Source of the DNA: JAHELQ01 sp965603365 | Lineage (GTDB): Bacteria > Acidobacteriota > Aminicenantia > UBA2199 | Length of the DNA: 64,000 bases | Assembly: GCA_965603365.1 (NCBI GenBank) | Contig: CBFDCR010000013.1 | Location: 21,490-85,489, forward strand | Reading direction: 5' to 3' | Notes under the pieces: generated by a model | Database searches by the model: none | Told to the model about the DNA's origin: nothing | What the model saw: only the letters and a program-made list of their open reading frames with translations | Program-made: the position numbers and the translations under genes | Shown: positions 1 to 6,786 of the stretch, piece after piece | How the letters are laid out: each line of letters begins with the position of its first letter | Numbering within the stretch: the stretch's first letter is position 1

Positions 1-21
1 TTTAAAAATAAGACATTTTGC

Positions 22-49
22 TTGACAAAAGGGGGAGAATATATATACT
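22..49 (+). promoter_or_regulatory. Promoter of the PemK/MazF-type TA operon
   Basis: TTGACA at 22-27 and TATACT at 44-49 with a 16-bp spacer. It lies directly upstream of the antitoxin's ribosome binding site, so any in-frame start before it would lie inside the promoter. Confidence 0.6.
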
Positions 50-65
50 GAAAGTGGAGGTAGAT

Positions 66-284
66 ATGCAGGAAGTCGTATTTGAGACACGGCTCTTAGA
101 GGATGGACACTTATATTGTCCTCCCAAATATGCCAGATCAGAAGCAAAATTTAAGGTCATTGTCTCCCTGCCCGACGACTATGCCAGAGACGCGGACATC
201 GAGTTGGCCTCGGCAGTAGATCATGCCGATGAATTTCTTTCCCAGGAAGAGATAGACTTTTATATGAGTCTCGATGAACAATAA
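66..284 (+). CDS. Putative antitoxin of a PemK/MazF-type module
   Basis: A 72-residue acidic protein starting MQEVVFETR. The start at 66 is chosen because GGAGG sits at 56-60 and an earlier in-frame start at 18 would fall inside the promoter. Its stop overlaps the start of the downstream PemK/MazF toxin by one base (TAATG), the usual translationally coupled antitoxin-toxin order. The sequence was not recognised as a named antitoxin family. The assignment rests on position, size and acidity: by inference it binds the toxin and represses the operon. Confidence 0.65.
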   Translation: MQEVVFETRLLEDGHLYCPPKYARSEAKFKVIVSLPDDYARDADIELASAVDHADEFLSQEEIDFYMSLDEQ

Positions 285-637
285 TGGAATTCAATCAAGG
301 GCAAATATGGTTGATCAATTTTGACCCCAGTTTTGGCCATGAATATAAAAAAGTACGACCAGCCATAATCGTACAGGATTCAGACTATATACACTCAGGC
401 AATTTAATCACCGTTATCCCAATCTCATCAAAGATCGATAAACAAACAGAATTGGATGTATATCTACCGAAAGATCAGGAAAACCGACTGATGAAAGACT
501 CGTTAATCAAAACACGCCAGATAAGCTCGTTCGATAAGCGAAGATTCATTAAATATATCGGTGTGTGTAAGCAGAAAACCTTTGAAAGTTTGCAAAGAAA
601 AATAGGCAAATTCCTCTCAATCATCTCCAAAGATTAA
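284..637 (+). CDS. PemK/MazF-family endoribonuclease toxin
   Basis: A 117-residue protein with the PemK/MazF fold signature: an N-terminal GQIWLINFDPS segment, KVRPAIIVQ at about residues 25-33, ITVIPISSK near residue 45 and a central KTRQISSFDKRR stretch. Family members are ribosome-dependent or free mRNA interferases that cut single-stranded RNA and arrest growth; the RP (KxRPAIIV) and S/T (IPIS) motifs form the active site. The length is normal for the family and the gene looks intact. It is coupled to the upstream antitoxin by a one-base overlap. Confidence 0.88.
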   Translation: MEFNQGQIWLINFDPSFGHEYKKVRPAIIVQDSDYIHSGNLITVIPISSKIDKQTELDVYLPKDQENRLMKDSLIKTRQISSFDKRRFIKYIGVCKQKTFESLQRKIGKFLSIISKD

Positions 638-782
638 CAGATGGGCCCATTGGGGCCGGTGCGTAAAAACGTAAAAATTCTTTCGGGGGATAGAGGTGAT
701 CTTTTCCCTTCCGGCTCACTTTAATACCGGATGAAAGGGTCGGTACCGGTGGAATAAAAAATGGAATAAAAAATTGGCCTGT

Positions 783-801
783 CCCCTTCCGGGGTCCTTT
801 T
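783..801 (+). terminator. Weak hairpin-T-tract, possible terminator of the TA operon
   Basis: CCCC (783-786), a TTCC loop and GGGG (791-794), followed by a short T run at 798-801. Apart from this the 638-922 stretch holds only a short A-rich direct repeat near 750-770 and a small palindrome (GTCCCTGGGAC, 864-874). No convincing gene was seen in it. Confidence 0.3.
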
Positions 802-922
802 AGTCCCATTAATCTTTTCACTCATGGTGATTGTATGCTAAGTCATTTGTCTCCTTTTTTCAAGTCCCTGGGACGTTTAAAATTTCAAGATTTTCAGGGT
901 GGGGGGGATTGATTTATTGTTG

Positions 923-951
923 TTGATATATGGGCACGACTGCTGTAAAAT
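923..951 (+). promoter_or_regulatory. Sigma70-like promoter upstream of the M20 hydrolase
   Basis: TTGATA (923-928), a 17-bp spacer and TAAAAT (946-951). The predicted transcription start near 958 coincides with an ATG that opens a 51-codon ORF, so the first transcript would be leaderless. The M20 gene follows 33 bp after that ORF. Confidence 0.6.
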
Positions 952-957
952 AGTCCC

Positions 958-1113
958 ATGACACAACAAAGGAGCTATCGCAGTGAATCACAAGAAAACA
1001 CATTGACGATCGACCGTCTCTCCTTTCAACTGGATGTGCTGGGCAGCTACCTGGCGTTAAAGAGGAGGCGGGCCGAACTGGAAGAGGCGGGGAGATTCGC
1101 CAACAGGAGTTGA
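958..1113 (+). CDS. Small hypothetical protein (51 aa), possible leaderless ORF
   Basis: An uninterrupted 51-codon ORF starting MTQQRSYRSE and rich in Arg, Glu and Leu, predicted to be mostly helical (DRLSFQLDVL, LALKRRRAELEEAG). It has no Shine-Dalgarno sequence, but its ATG sits 7 nt after a good -10 box, the same geometry as several clear genes in this window. No family was recognised. It may be a real small protein co-transcribed with the M20 hydrolase, or only a leader. Confidence 0.35.
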   Translation: MTQQRSYRSESQENTLTIDRLSFQLDVLGSYLALKRRRAELEEAGRFANRS

Positions 1114-1145
1114 ATGATGAAAATAAACCATAAGGAATCGATACG

Positions 1146-2363
1146 ATGAATGTGAATGTGAATGAGAAGATTGCCGCAGTTGCGGAAGAGGTCAAAGGGG
1201 ATCTGGTCGCCTTCTTGAGGGAGATCGTTGCCATCCCCTCCATGAGCGGCAAAGAGGCGGCCGTGGTGCAGCGGATCAAGGCGGAGATGTTAGCCATCGG
1301 CTACGACAAAGTCTGGTGCGACCCCCTGGGAAACCTGCTGGGGATCATCGGCACCGGCGACCGGCTGATCGCCTTAGACGGCCACTGCGATACCGTGGAT
1401 GTGGGCAGCCCGGACAACTGGCAGTATGACCCCTTCGAGGGGAAATATCAAGACGGCATCATCTATGGACGGGGCGCAGCGGATCAAAAAGGCGGACTGG
1501 CCTCTGCCGTCTATGCCGGTAAGATCTTAAAAGAGGTGGGGCTGCCCGCCGGTGTCTCCCTGCTGGTGGTGGCCTCCGTGCTGGAGGAAGATCACGAAGG
1601 TCTCTGCTGGCAGTACATTCTAAAGGAAGACCGGCTGCTGCCGGAGGCGGTCATATTGACCGAGCCCAGCAGCCTGGGGATCCACATCGGCCAGCGGGGC
1701 CGGCTGGAGATCAAGGTCGCTACCCGGGGCCTCTCCTGTCACGGCTCGGCGCCGGAACGGGGGGAAAACGCTGTCTATAAAATGGCCCCCATTATCCAGG
1801 ATATCGAACAACTGAATCAAAGACTGCACAGCACCTCGGTGCTGGGCAAGGGCACGGTGGCGGTCACGGATGTGCGTTCCCTGAGCCCCTCCCTGTGTGC
1901 CGTACCCGACAGTGCCGTCATTCACCTGGACCGCCGCTTGAGTGAAGGCGAGACCGAGGAGACCTGTATCCGGGAAATCCAAAGCCTGCCGTCCGTGCAG
2001 GCTGCCGAAGCCGGCATTACCGTGCCCACCTACGAGGTCAAGGGCTATAGCGGCACGGTTTACCCGGCAAAGGCCTACCACCCCACCTGGTTGATGGAGG
2101 CGTCCCATCCCCTGGTCCAGTCTGCCGAAAGGGCGTACCGGAACCAGTTTTCCCGGCAGCCGGAAGTGGGGGTGTGGCGGTTTTCCACCAACGGCGTGGT
2201 GACAAAGGGGGTCTTCGATATTCCCACCATCGGCCTGGGGCCCGGCCATGAGAAGCATGCCCACTCCCCTGCCGACCAGGTGGACGAAACCGGCCTCCTC
2301 AAGGCCGCCCAATTCTACGCCGCCCTCCTCCTGGACTGGACCACCCCACCCCACCCCGCTTGA
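1146..2363 (+). CDS. M20-family metallohydrolase (YgeY-like)
   Basis: A 405-residue zinc hydrolase of the M20 (ArgE/DapE/CPG2) family, closest in feel to the YgeY subgroup that databases label selenium-metabolism-linked. Visible metal-site motifs are LDGHCDTVD (His80, Asp82), GRGAADQKGG (Asp113) and LEEDHEG (Glu pair near 147), with a later LTEPSS segment. The conserved terminal region has GLGPGHEKHAHSPADQ, supplying the last zinc ligand. The start has AAGGAA about 8 bp upstream. The enzyme is cytosolic (no signal peptide) and is predicted to cleave an amide or N-acyl bond; the substrate cannot be told from sequence. No other selenium or purine-catabolism genes are adjacent, so the pathway link is weak. 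Confidence 0.85.
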   Translation: MNVNVNEKIAAVAEEVKGDLVAFLREIVAIPSMSGKEAAVVQRIKAEMLAIGYDKVWCDPLGNLLGIIGTGDRLIALDGHCDTVDVGSPDNWQYDPFEGKYQDGIIYGRGAADQKGGLASAVYAGKILKEVGLPAGVSLLVVASVLEEDHEGLCWQYILKEDRLLPEAVILTEPSSLGIHIGQRGRLEIKVATRGLSCHGSAPERGENAVYKMAPIIQDIEQLNQRLHSTSVLGKGTVAVTDVRSLSPSLCAVPDSAVIHLDRRLSEGETEETCIREIQSLPSVQAAEAGITVPTYEVKGYSGTVYPAKAYHPTWLMEASHPLVQSAERAYRNQFSRQPEVGVWRFSTNGVVTKGVFDIPTIGLGPGHEKHAHSPADQVDETGLLKAAQFYAALLLDWTTPPHPA

Positions 2364-2366
2364 CAT

Positions 2367-2681
2367 ACCATTTTGTTCCTCTCGCTGCCATGATTGCTCC
2401 TGTCGCTGATCAAAATGTTACTTTCACTGATGCAAATGTTCCTTTCACTGATCGAAATGTTCTATTCGCTGATGTAAATGTTCTATTCGCTGATGAAAAT
2501 GTTACTTTTACTGATCAGAATGTTCCATTCGCTGATGCAAATGCTCCTTTCATTGTTTGTAATGTTCCTTTCGTTGATCGAATTGTTCCTTTCATTGTTC
2601 CGCATGTTCCTTTCGTTGATGAAAATGTTCCAATCACTCCCCAAAATGCCCCTTTCATTGAGACAAACACCCCTTTAGTAT
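2367..2681. repeat. 21-bp tandem repeat array, about 15 units
   Basis: Degenerate direct repeats with a strict 21-bp period, consensus close to ATGAAAATGTTCCTTTCACTG, begin right after the M20 stop codon and end where a truncated ParE-like reading frame begins on the other strand. Because the period is a multiple of three and the unit lacks stops, open frames run through it on both strands (seven-residue peptide repeats such as NVPFTD). No ribosome binding site supports translation on the plus strand. Confidence 0.85.
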
Positions 2682-2748
2682 ATTGGACTATTTCTTCGAA
2701 AGAGTGATAGCCGTCCTCTGTCCAGATGATTTTTTCTATTTGATCCAT
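2682..2748 (-). pseudogene. Truncated RelE/ParE-type toxin (N-terminal remnant)
   Basis: On the minus strand an ORF starts at 2748 and overlaps the end of the upstream antitoxin gene by 13 bp, the classic antitoxin-toxin arrangement. Its first 22 or so residues (EKIIWTEDGYHSFEEIVQY) match the N-terminus of RelE/ParE toxins. Homology stops where the 21-bp array begins. The ORF continues to 2515 as a repeat-encoded tail containing units like MKGT and STKGT. The catalytic C-terminal part of the toxin is absent, so it is probably inactive. Confidence 0.6.
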
Positions 2749-2921
2749 CGGGACATTCTTTTCTTGACCTCTTCATGGGGAATCACCTTACCCTCATCTA
2801 TTTGTTTTAGACTTTTATCTACTTTTTGTTTGAAGTAAATCTCCGCCATGATGTCATCATAATCCACTCCCTCGGGAAGTTCCTTGATCATGTCAATCAC
2901 TTCCTGCTTCACGTTTAACAT
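2736..2921 (-). CDS. RelB/DUF2281-type antitoxin, now without an intact toxin
   Basis: A 61-residue protein starting MLNVKQEVIDMIKELPEGVD with the pattern of small addiction-module antitoxins that pair with RelE/ParE toxins: the N-terminal VIDMIKELPEGVDYDDIM segment and the C-terminal GKVIPHEEVKKRMSRWI. A strong GAGGAGGT lies 6 bp before the start, and a good promoter (2957-2985) precedes it. Its partner toxin downstream is reduced to an N-terminal stub, leaving an orphan antitoxin that could still act as a repressor or neutralise toxins elsewhere. Confidence 0.75.
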   Translation of the reverse strand: MLNVKQEVIDMIKELPEGVDYDDIMAEIYFKQKVDKSLKQIDEGKVIPHEEVKKRMSRWIK

Positions 2922-2956
2922 CCCGTTACCTCCTCAGGTTTTATAAAATCACCAAT

Positions 2957-2985
2957 AATATAACCCAATACAGAATTCATATCAA
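2957..2985 (-). promoter_or_regulatory. Promoter of the orphan antitoxin gene
   Basis: On the minus strand TTGATA (2980-2985) and TATATT (2957-2962) are separated by 17 bp, about 36 bp upstream of the antitoxin ATG and ahead of a strong Shine-Dalgarno sequence. Confidence 0.6.
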
Positions 2986-3039
2986 CAACCAGACATATTT
3001 TCACAGACCCGGGCCGGCCCCTGGTAGTTAATTTTTTAT

Positions 3040-3068
3040 TTGACAAATTGGCGTTTTTGTAATAAGTT
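3040..3068 (+). promoter_or_regulatory. Promoter of the UPF0175/DUF3368 TA operon
   Basis: A perfect TTGACA at 3040-3045, a 17-bp spacer and a weaker TAAGTT at 3063-3068, followed by GGAGG at 3077-3081, four bases before the ATG at 3086. Confidence 0.5.
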
Positions 3069-3085
3069 TATTAAATGGAGGTCAA

Positions 3086-3358
3086 ATGGAAACACGATCT
3101 ATAACAATAAATTTGCCGGTGAATGTATTTTCCATTCTGAAAAAGACCCCGGAAGATTTTATGGCTGAATTGCGCCTGACGGCTGCGGTCAAATGGTATG
3201 AAATGGGCGTCATCTCCCAGGAAAAGGCCGCCGAGGTCGCCGGACTCAGCCGGGAAGCATTCATCTTCTCGCTCAAACGTTTTGGGGTCTCTCCATTCCA
3301 ATATACCAGTCAAGAGGTCTTAGAAGAGGCAGGATATGGCGCAAAAATGGATTCTTAA
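3086..3358 (+). CDS. UPF0175-family antitoxin
   Basis: A 90-residue protein of the UPF0175 family: an N-terminal ITINLPVNVF ribbon segment and a predicted helix-turn-helix around EKAAEVAGLSREAFIFSLKR (residues about 52-71), with the typical EEAGYG tail. Family members act as antitoxins of PIN-like DUF3368 toxins and bind DNA. The 3' end overlaps the toxin gene by 23 bp, consistent with coupling. GGAGG four bases upstream supports the start. Confidence 0.8.
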   Translation: METRSITINLPVNVFSILKKTPEDFMAELRLTAAVKWYEMGVISQEKAAEVAGLSREAFIFSLKRFGVSPFQYTSQEVLEEAGYGAKMDS

Positions 3359-3824
3359 CGCATCGCCACTAATACTACTCCACAAAATCGATTTTCTCCA
3401 GAAGATGAGCCCCCTGTCACCAACCTGGTTAATACCAGAAATGGTGATTCAAGAGGTCGAAGAAAAGGACTCGATAGACAACTATATCTCACCACTATCC
3501 TCTAACGCACACGTAGAAGTTTTAAAAACGCTCCCCATAGAACCCTCTATTGCATCCTGGGATCTGGGGCCGGGTGAAAGTGAAGTCTTGACACATGCAC
3601 TGGATATGAAAAACGCCGGTGTGATATTAGATGATTTGCTGGCCCGGAAATGCGCAATGGTGCACAATCTCCTACTAAAAGGTACTATAGGCGTTGTTGT
3701 GTGGGCCAAAAGAGAGGGGATCATCGATAGGTTAAAACCATACTTTAATGGCCTATTGGCAGCGGGTATCCGAATTGAACATGACTTAATAAACGATCTT
3801 TTGAACACATTTCATGAGCTTTAA
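3336..3824 (+). CDS. DUF3368-family PIN-like toxin
   Basis: A 162-residue protein with PIN-fold features: an N-terminal NASPLILLHKI (Asp replaced by Asn at residue 7, as in many DUF3368 proteins), a conserved GPGESEVL motif near residue 88 and VILDDLLARKCA near residue 107, giving the acidic cluster expected at a ribonuclease active site. It is encoded immediately after, and overlapping, its UPF0175 antitoxin. The predicted role is RNA cleavage when released from the antitoxin. Confidence 0.8.
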   Translation: MAQKWILNASPLILLHKIDFLQKMSPLSPTWLIPEMVIQEVEEKDSIDNYISPLSSNAHVEVLKTLPIEPSIASWDLGPGESEVLTHALDMKNAGVILDDLLARKCAMVHNLLLKGTIGVVVWAKREGIIDRLKPYFNGLLAAGIRIEHDLINDLLNTFHEL

Positions 3825-3852
3825 CCGCTCACAACCACCATTACAGCAGGTT

Positions 3853-6285
3853 TTAATAATCCAAATCCCTTGCAAAGGGTGGGGGGGATCGGCGTTCTAA
3901 GAGGAGGAGTTTTTCTTCGTAGGGGGGTGGGTAGGCGGTTATCCAGAGGTGGGGGTGGAGGTCGGTTTTGGTTTTATCGTAAGCCAGGACATAGATGTCG
4001 ATGGGCTGGTTGATCATGTCCCGGCCGACCGGCACATAGTAGGTGTAGTTTTGGTCCCGGCGGGCATTGACGTACTCCCAGGTGTTGGCGGGAAAGGAGG
4101 GGGCACGGTCGGGACAACCCCTTAGTCGGCCGCCCACTTTTAAGGCGGCATAGGCACCCTCTACGCCGTGCTCGCCCTCGACGGCAATACAGAGATAGCT
4201 GCCCCCCACATACTCATCCAGGCTGACGCGGGCCTGCCAGGTCCGGACCGGCTTCATCTCGCCGGCATGGGCAAACAGGTTCGAGGCCCGCCACTTATCA
4301 CGGCGCAGCAGCCGGTTGTTTTTATATCCCTCGATCTCGGCAATTCGCCCCGGGTAGGCGGCAAAACGCAGGTAGCGGACAGGCCGGGGCAGATCGATGA
4401 CCAGGCGTTGACCCGCCAGGTAGGTCAGGCGCTCCCAGGTGCGCAGGTCGGCCGAGACCTCCACATAGTTGCCCTCGCCCCGGAGCAAGGGCTGCAGAGA
4501 GAAGTCGTCCGGCACCCGCAGCACGATGTGGTCCACCTCGCTGACCGCGCCTAAATCCAGGCGGAAGCAGCCGCCTGCCACCCGCTGGTCGATCCGATAC
4601 TTGCGGGAGGGCCAGAAGCCGGTGGACATCTCGCCGTCGAAGAGGTTGCGGTCCCAGATACCCCGCTCCCTGAAGGCCGCCTGCCGGAAAAAGGCTTCAC
4701 GGGCTTCTTTTACCGGGGGGATGTAGCTGGGGCCGGAGCGGTAGAGGGAGCGCACTTCCAGGGCGTTGTTGTCCGCGGCAAATACCGTGGCCTCATACAG
4801 GGCATCGGCATCCGGGGGAACCGGGCAGGGATGGAGCACCGCCAGTTGGCGGTGGTAGTGATGCTTCAGCCGCCTGCCGGGGAAGCGAACCGTAACCCGC
4901 CGGCCCCGCAGCAGCGGATCAACACTGCGGCTGCCCAGCAGCGTCCTGCCGAAAAGATTGTCCCCCGGGTCCAGGGAGATGCGCGCCTCGGTGCCGGGCA
5001 GTCCCAGCAACTTGATCACCACGGGCTTACCGGGGATGTTCTTTATCACCTCGTAGTCGCAGCCCCAAAGACCCGGTTCCGGGCACTCCCGGCTGGTAAC
5101 CAGCAGCAGGCAGGCCCGAAAGGGGGCCACCTCCACCGCCACCTCGTCTCCCGGTTTGAAGGTGCCGATGATCCGCTCGCTGGGGAAAAAGCGGCGGCAG
5201 TGCAGCGGCCCATCGGCATCAAGGCCGATCTCCTCATCCAGGTGCAGGGTATAGGTCTTCGGCTGCCAGTCCAGGTTGCGCAGGCTGATGAGCCGGGTGG
5301 TTTTATCGCCCCGGGCTGCGGCATGTGGGCCGTACCGCTCTTGCGGCAGCACCAGGCCGCTGACCAGGATATCCCGGTATAACCGGTGCAGGTTAAAAAT
5401 CCGGGCCAGTTGGGCAAACTCCTCGTCCCGCAGCAGCCAGGGATTGCCGTAGAGCTGCGGCGCCAGGATCAGGCAGCGGTTAAAGGCCTGGAGAACCAGG
5501 TCATCCTGCCAGTAATCCAGGCAGGCAGAGAGACACACGCCGTGATCCTCGGTGAGCCGCAGGAGACCGGGCGGCAGGCCCCGGGACAGGGCATCGGCCC
5601 GGTGGTGGGGCGCGGTCACGGTGTTGGTGGAGAAGACATCGATGTAGGTCTCCTTGCCTTCCCACAGGAAGGTGGTGGCATAGGCTCTGGCCTTTTGCAG
5701 ACCCAGGCGGTGGTTAAGCAGGATCAGGTCGGGGCTGTAGTGCCGGCACTGCCTCATCATGCGGATAAAGGCCTCTTCCTTTTGGGGACGCAGCGGGCCG
5801 CACACGGCGTCGAATTTAAACAGGGCAAACTCAAAATCCCGGCACAGGCTCACCATTTGACGGATGCGGGCATCTTCCTCTTCCGGGGTGTCGCCGAAGC
5901 CGTCGGGCCCGCCCCAGATGCCCAGCCGCGTGCCCATGGCTTTAGCCTTTCGGTAGACAGGGCCGAAGCCGCGGGGGAACTGCTGCCTGAACCGCTGCGA
6001 ATCGATCCGGCCGTAAAAGCGTTTGCCGTCGATGGCCCCGGCATCGAAGGCGTAAATATCGAGCACCATACCGTAGGTGTCGTGCAGCCAGTTAAAAAAC
6101 TCCAGGTTGGTCAGGGTCTGGTCTTCGCCTGCCCCTTCGTTGGTGTTGTTGATCCAGGAAAAATACTGGGCCCGCGAGGGTGTACTCTCATCGGCCCCGG
6201 CAAAAACTTTTTTTTCCGCCTCTCCCCACAGACCCAACAGGGCGAAACCACCCAAAAACACAACCAGCAAAATTTTTTTCATCAT
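3853..6285 (-). CDS. Secreted GH36-like alpha-glycosidase with a discoidin-like domain
   Basis: An 810-residue protein with a signal peptide (MMKKILLVVFLGGFALLGLWG). Residues about 40-330 resemble the TIM barrel of melibiase/alpha-galactosidase-type hydrolases: LGIWGGPDGFGDTPEEE, then FALFKFDAVCG where the Asp is in the position of the GH36 nucleophile, and a later LTEDHGVCLSACLDYW. A beta-sandwich follows, and around residues 550-640 a coagulation factor 5/8-like (discoidin) segment (FRLDLGAVSEVDHIVLRV ... VRYLRFAAYPG) suggests carbohydrate binding. Its promoter gives an almost leaderless transcript. The exact substrate is unknown, and the family call is from motif resemblance only. Confidence 0.65.
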   Translation of the reverse strand: MMKKILLVVFLGGFALLGLWGEAEKKVFAGADESTPSRAQYFSWINNTNEGAGEDQTLTNLEFFNWLHDTYGMVLDIYAFDAGAIDGKRFYGRIDSQRFRQQFPRGFGPVYRKAKAMGTRLGIWGGPDGFGDTPEEEDARIRQMVSLCRDFEFALFKFDAVCGPLRPQKEEAFIRMMRQCRHYSPDLILLNHRLGLQKARAYATTFLWEGKETYIDVFSTNTVTAPHHRADALSRGLPPGLLRLTEDHGVCLSACLDYWQDDLVLQAFNRCLILAPQLYGNPWLLRDEEFAQLARIFNLHRLYRDILVSGLVLPQERYGPHAAARGDKTTRLISLRNLDWQPKTYTLHLDEEIGLDADGPLHCRRFFPSERIIGTFKPGDEVAVEVAPFRACLLLVTSRECPEPGLWGCDYEVIKNIPGKPVVIKLLGLPGTEARISLDPGDNLFGRTLLGSRSVDPLLRGRRVTVRFPGRRLKHHYHRQLAVLHPCPVPPDADALYEATVFAADNNALEVRSLYRSGPSYIPPVKEAREAFFRQAAFRERGIWDRNLFDGEMSTGFWPSRKYRIDQRVAGGCFRLDLGAVSEVDHIVLRVPDDFSLQPLLRGEGNYVEVSADLRTWERLTYLAGQRLVIDLPRPVRYLRFAAYPGRIAEIEGYKNNRLLRRDKWRASNLFAHAGEMKPVRTWQARVSLDEYVGGSYLCIAVEGEHGVEGAYAALKVGGRLRGCPDRAPSFPANTWEYVNARRDQNYTYYVPVGRDMINQPIDIYVLAYDKTKTDLHPHLWITAYPPPYEEKLLLLERRSPPPFARDLDY

Positions 6286-6290
6286 CCCCT

Positions 6291-6319
6291 ATTATATTGC
6301 CTCAGCCGATCTTTTTCAA
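6291..6319 (-). promoter_or_regulatory. Promoter of the secreted glycosidase (near-leaderless)
   Basis: On the minus strand TTGAAA (6314-6319), a 17-bp spacer and a perfect TATAAT (6291-6296). The first ATG (6285) lies six bases after the -10 box, so the message would start at or within a base or two of the start codon. Confidence 0.7.
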
Positions 6320-6331
6320 GTTGTCTGGCGG

Positions 6332-6360
6332 TTGACTTTGGGGGGGATTTTGCTTACAAT
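6332..6360 (+). promoter_or_regulatory. Promoter of the oxidoreductase operon
   Basis: TTGACT (6332-6337), a 17-bp spacer and TACAAT (6355-6360). It stands back to back with the divergent glycosidase promoter, leaving about 12 bp between the two -35 boxes, so the two units may be co-regulated. Confidence 0.65.
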
Positions 6361-6384
6361 GGTCTACTTTTAGAGAGAACCGGT

Positions 6385-6786
6385 ATGCAAAAGAGAACAA
6401 GCAGAGACGAAGCCGAGCGGATTTATGAGGCCATCTTCAGGCAGAAGATGCCCGTGGAACTAAAAAATAGATTCGAGGCCGCAGCCCAAAGGATCGAGGC
6501 AGGGTACGCCGCAGCAGAGATAGAGGAATACAACCGCTGCATCCACAAAGTCTCCGACCTCGAGGCCCTGGAATTCGCCGCCCGGCTGCGCAACAGACTG
6601 CCGCTTTTGTCGGACAAGTTCCGGGCCATGGTATTCCTGGCCGAGACCCTGCCGGAACACTACCCCCTCTTCATTAATGAAAAAGACAGGCGGTTGACAG
6701 CCTACCTGTGGCTGAAGGTCATCGGCATCGCCTCCCTCTGGAAAGGGATCAAGGGCATGTTTTTGCTGTCATGTTGCCGGCCATGA
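6385..6786 (+). CDS. Hypothetical protein, small partner of the GMC-like oxidoreductase
   Basis: A 133-residue, mainly helical protein starting MQKRTSRDEAERIYEAIF. The start at 6385 is chosen because it follows the promoter; the longer frame upstream is antisense to the glycosidase gene. The C-terminus is hydrophobic (LKVIGIASLWKGIKGMFLL) and may be membrane-associated. Its last four bases overlap the start of the oxidoreductase gene (ATGA), so the two are translationally coupled. By position it resembles the small helical partner subunits that accompany GMC dehydrogenases (as gluconate 2-dehydrogenase subunit 3 does), but no sequence family was recognised. Confidence 0.7.
   Translation: MQKRTSRDEAERIYEAIFRQKMPVELKNRFEAAAQRIEAGYAAAEIEEYNRCIHKVSDLEALEFAARLRNRLPLLSDKFRAMVFLAETLPEHYPLFINEKDRRLTAYLWLKVIGIASLWKGIKGMFLLSCCRP

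Noticed and set aside
2360..2707. Plus-strand ORF of 115 codons with heptapeptide repeats (NVPFTD)
   Set aside because: It is the translation of the 21-bp array; a TTG start overlaps the M20 stop but has no ribosome binding site. Open frames are expected from a period divisible by three.
5386..6384. N-terminal extension of the 133-residue protein
   Set aside because: It is antisense to the glycosidase gene and lies upstream of the promoter; the ATG at 6385 fits the transcript.
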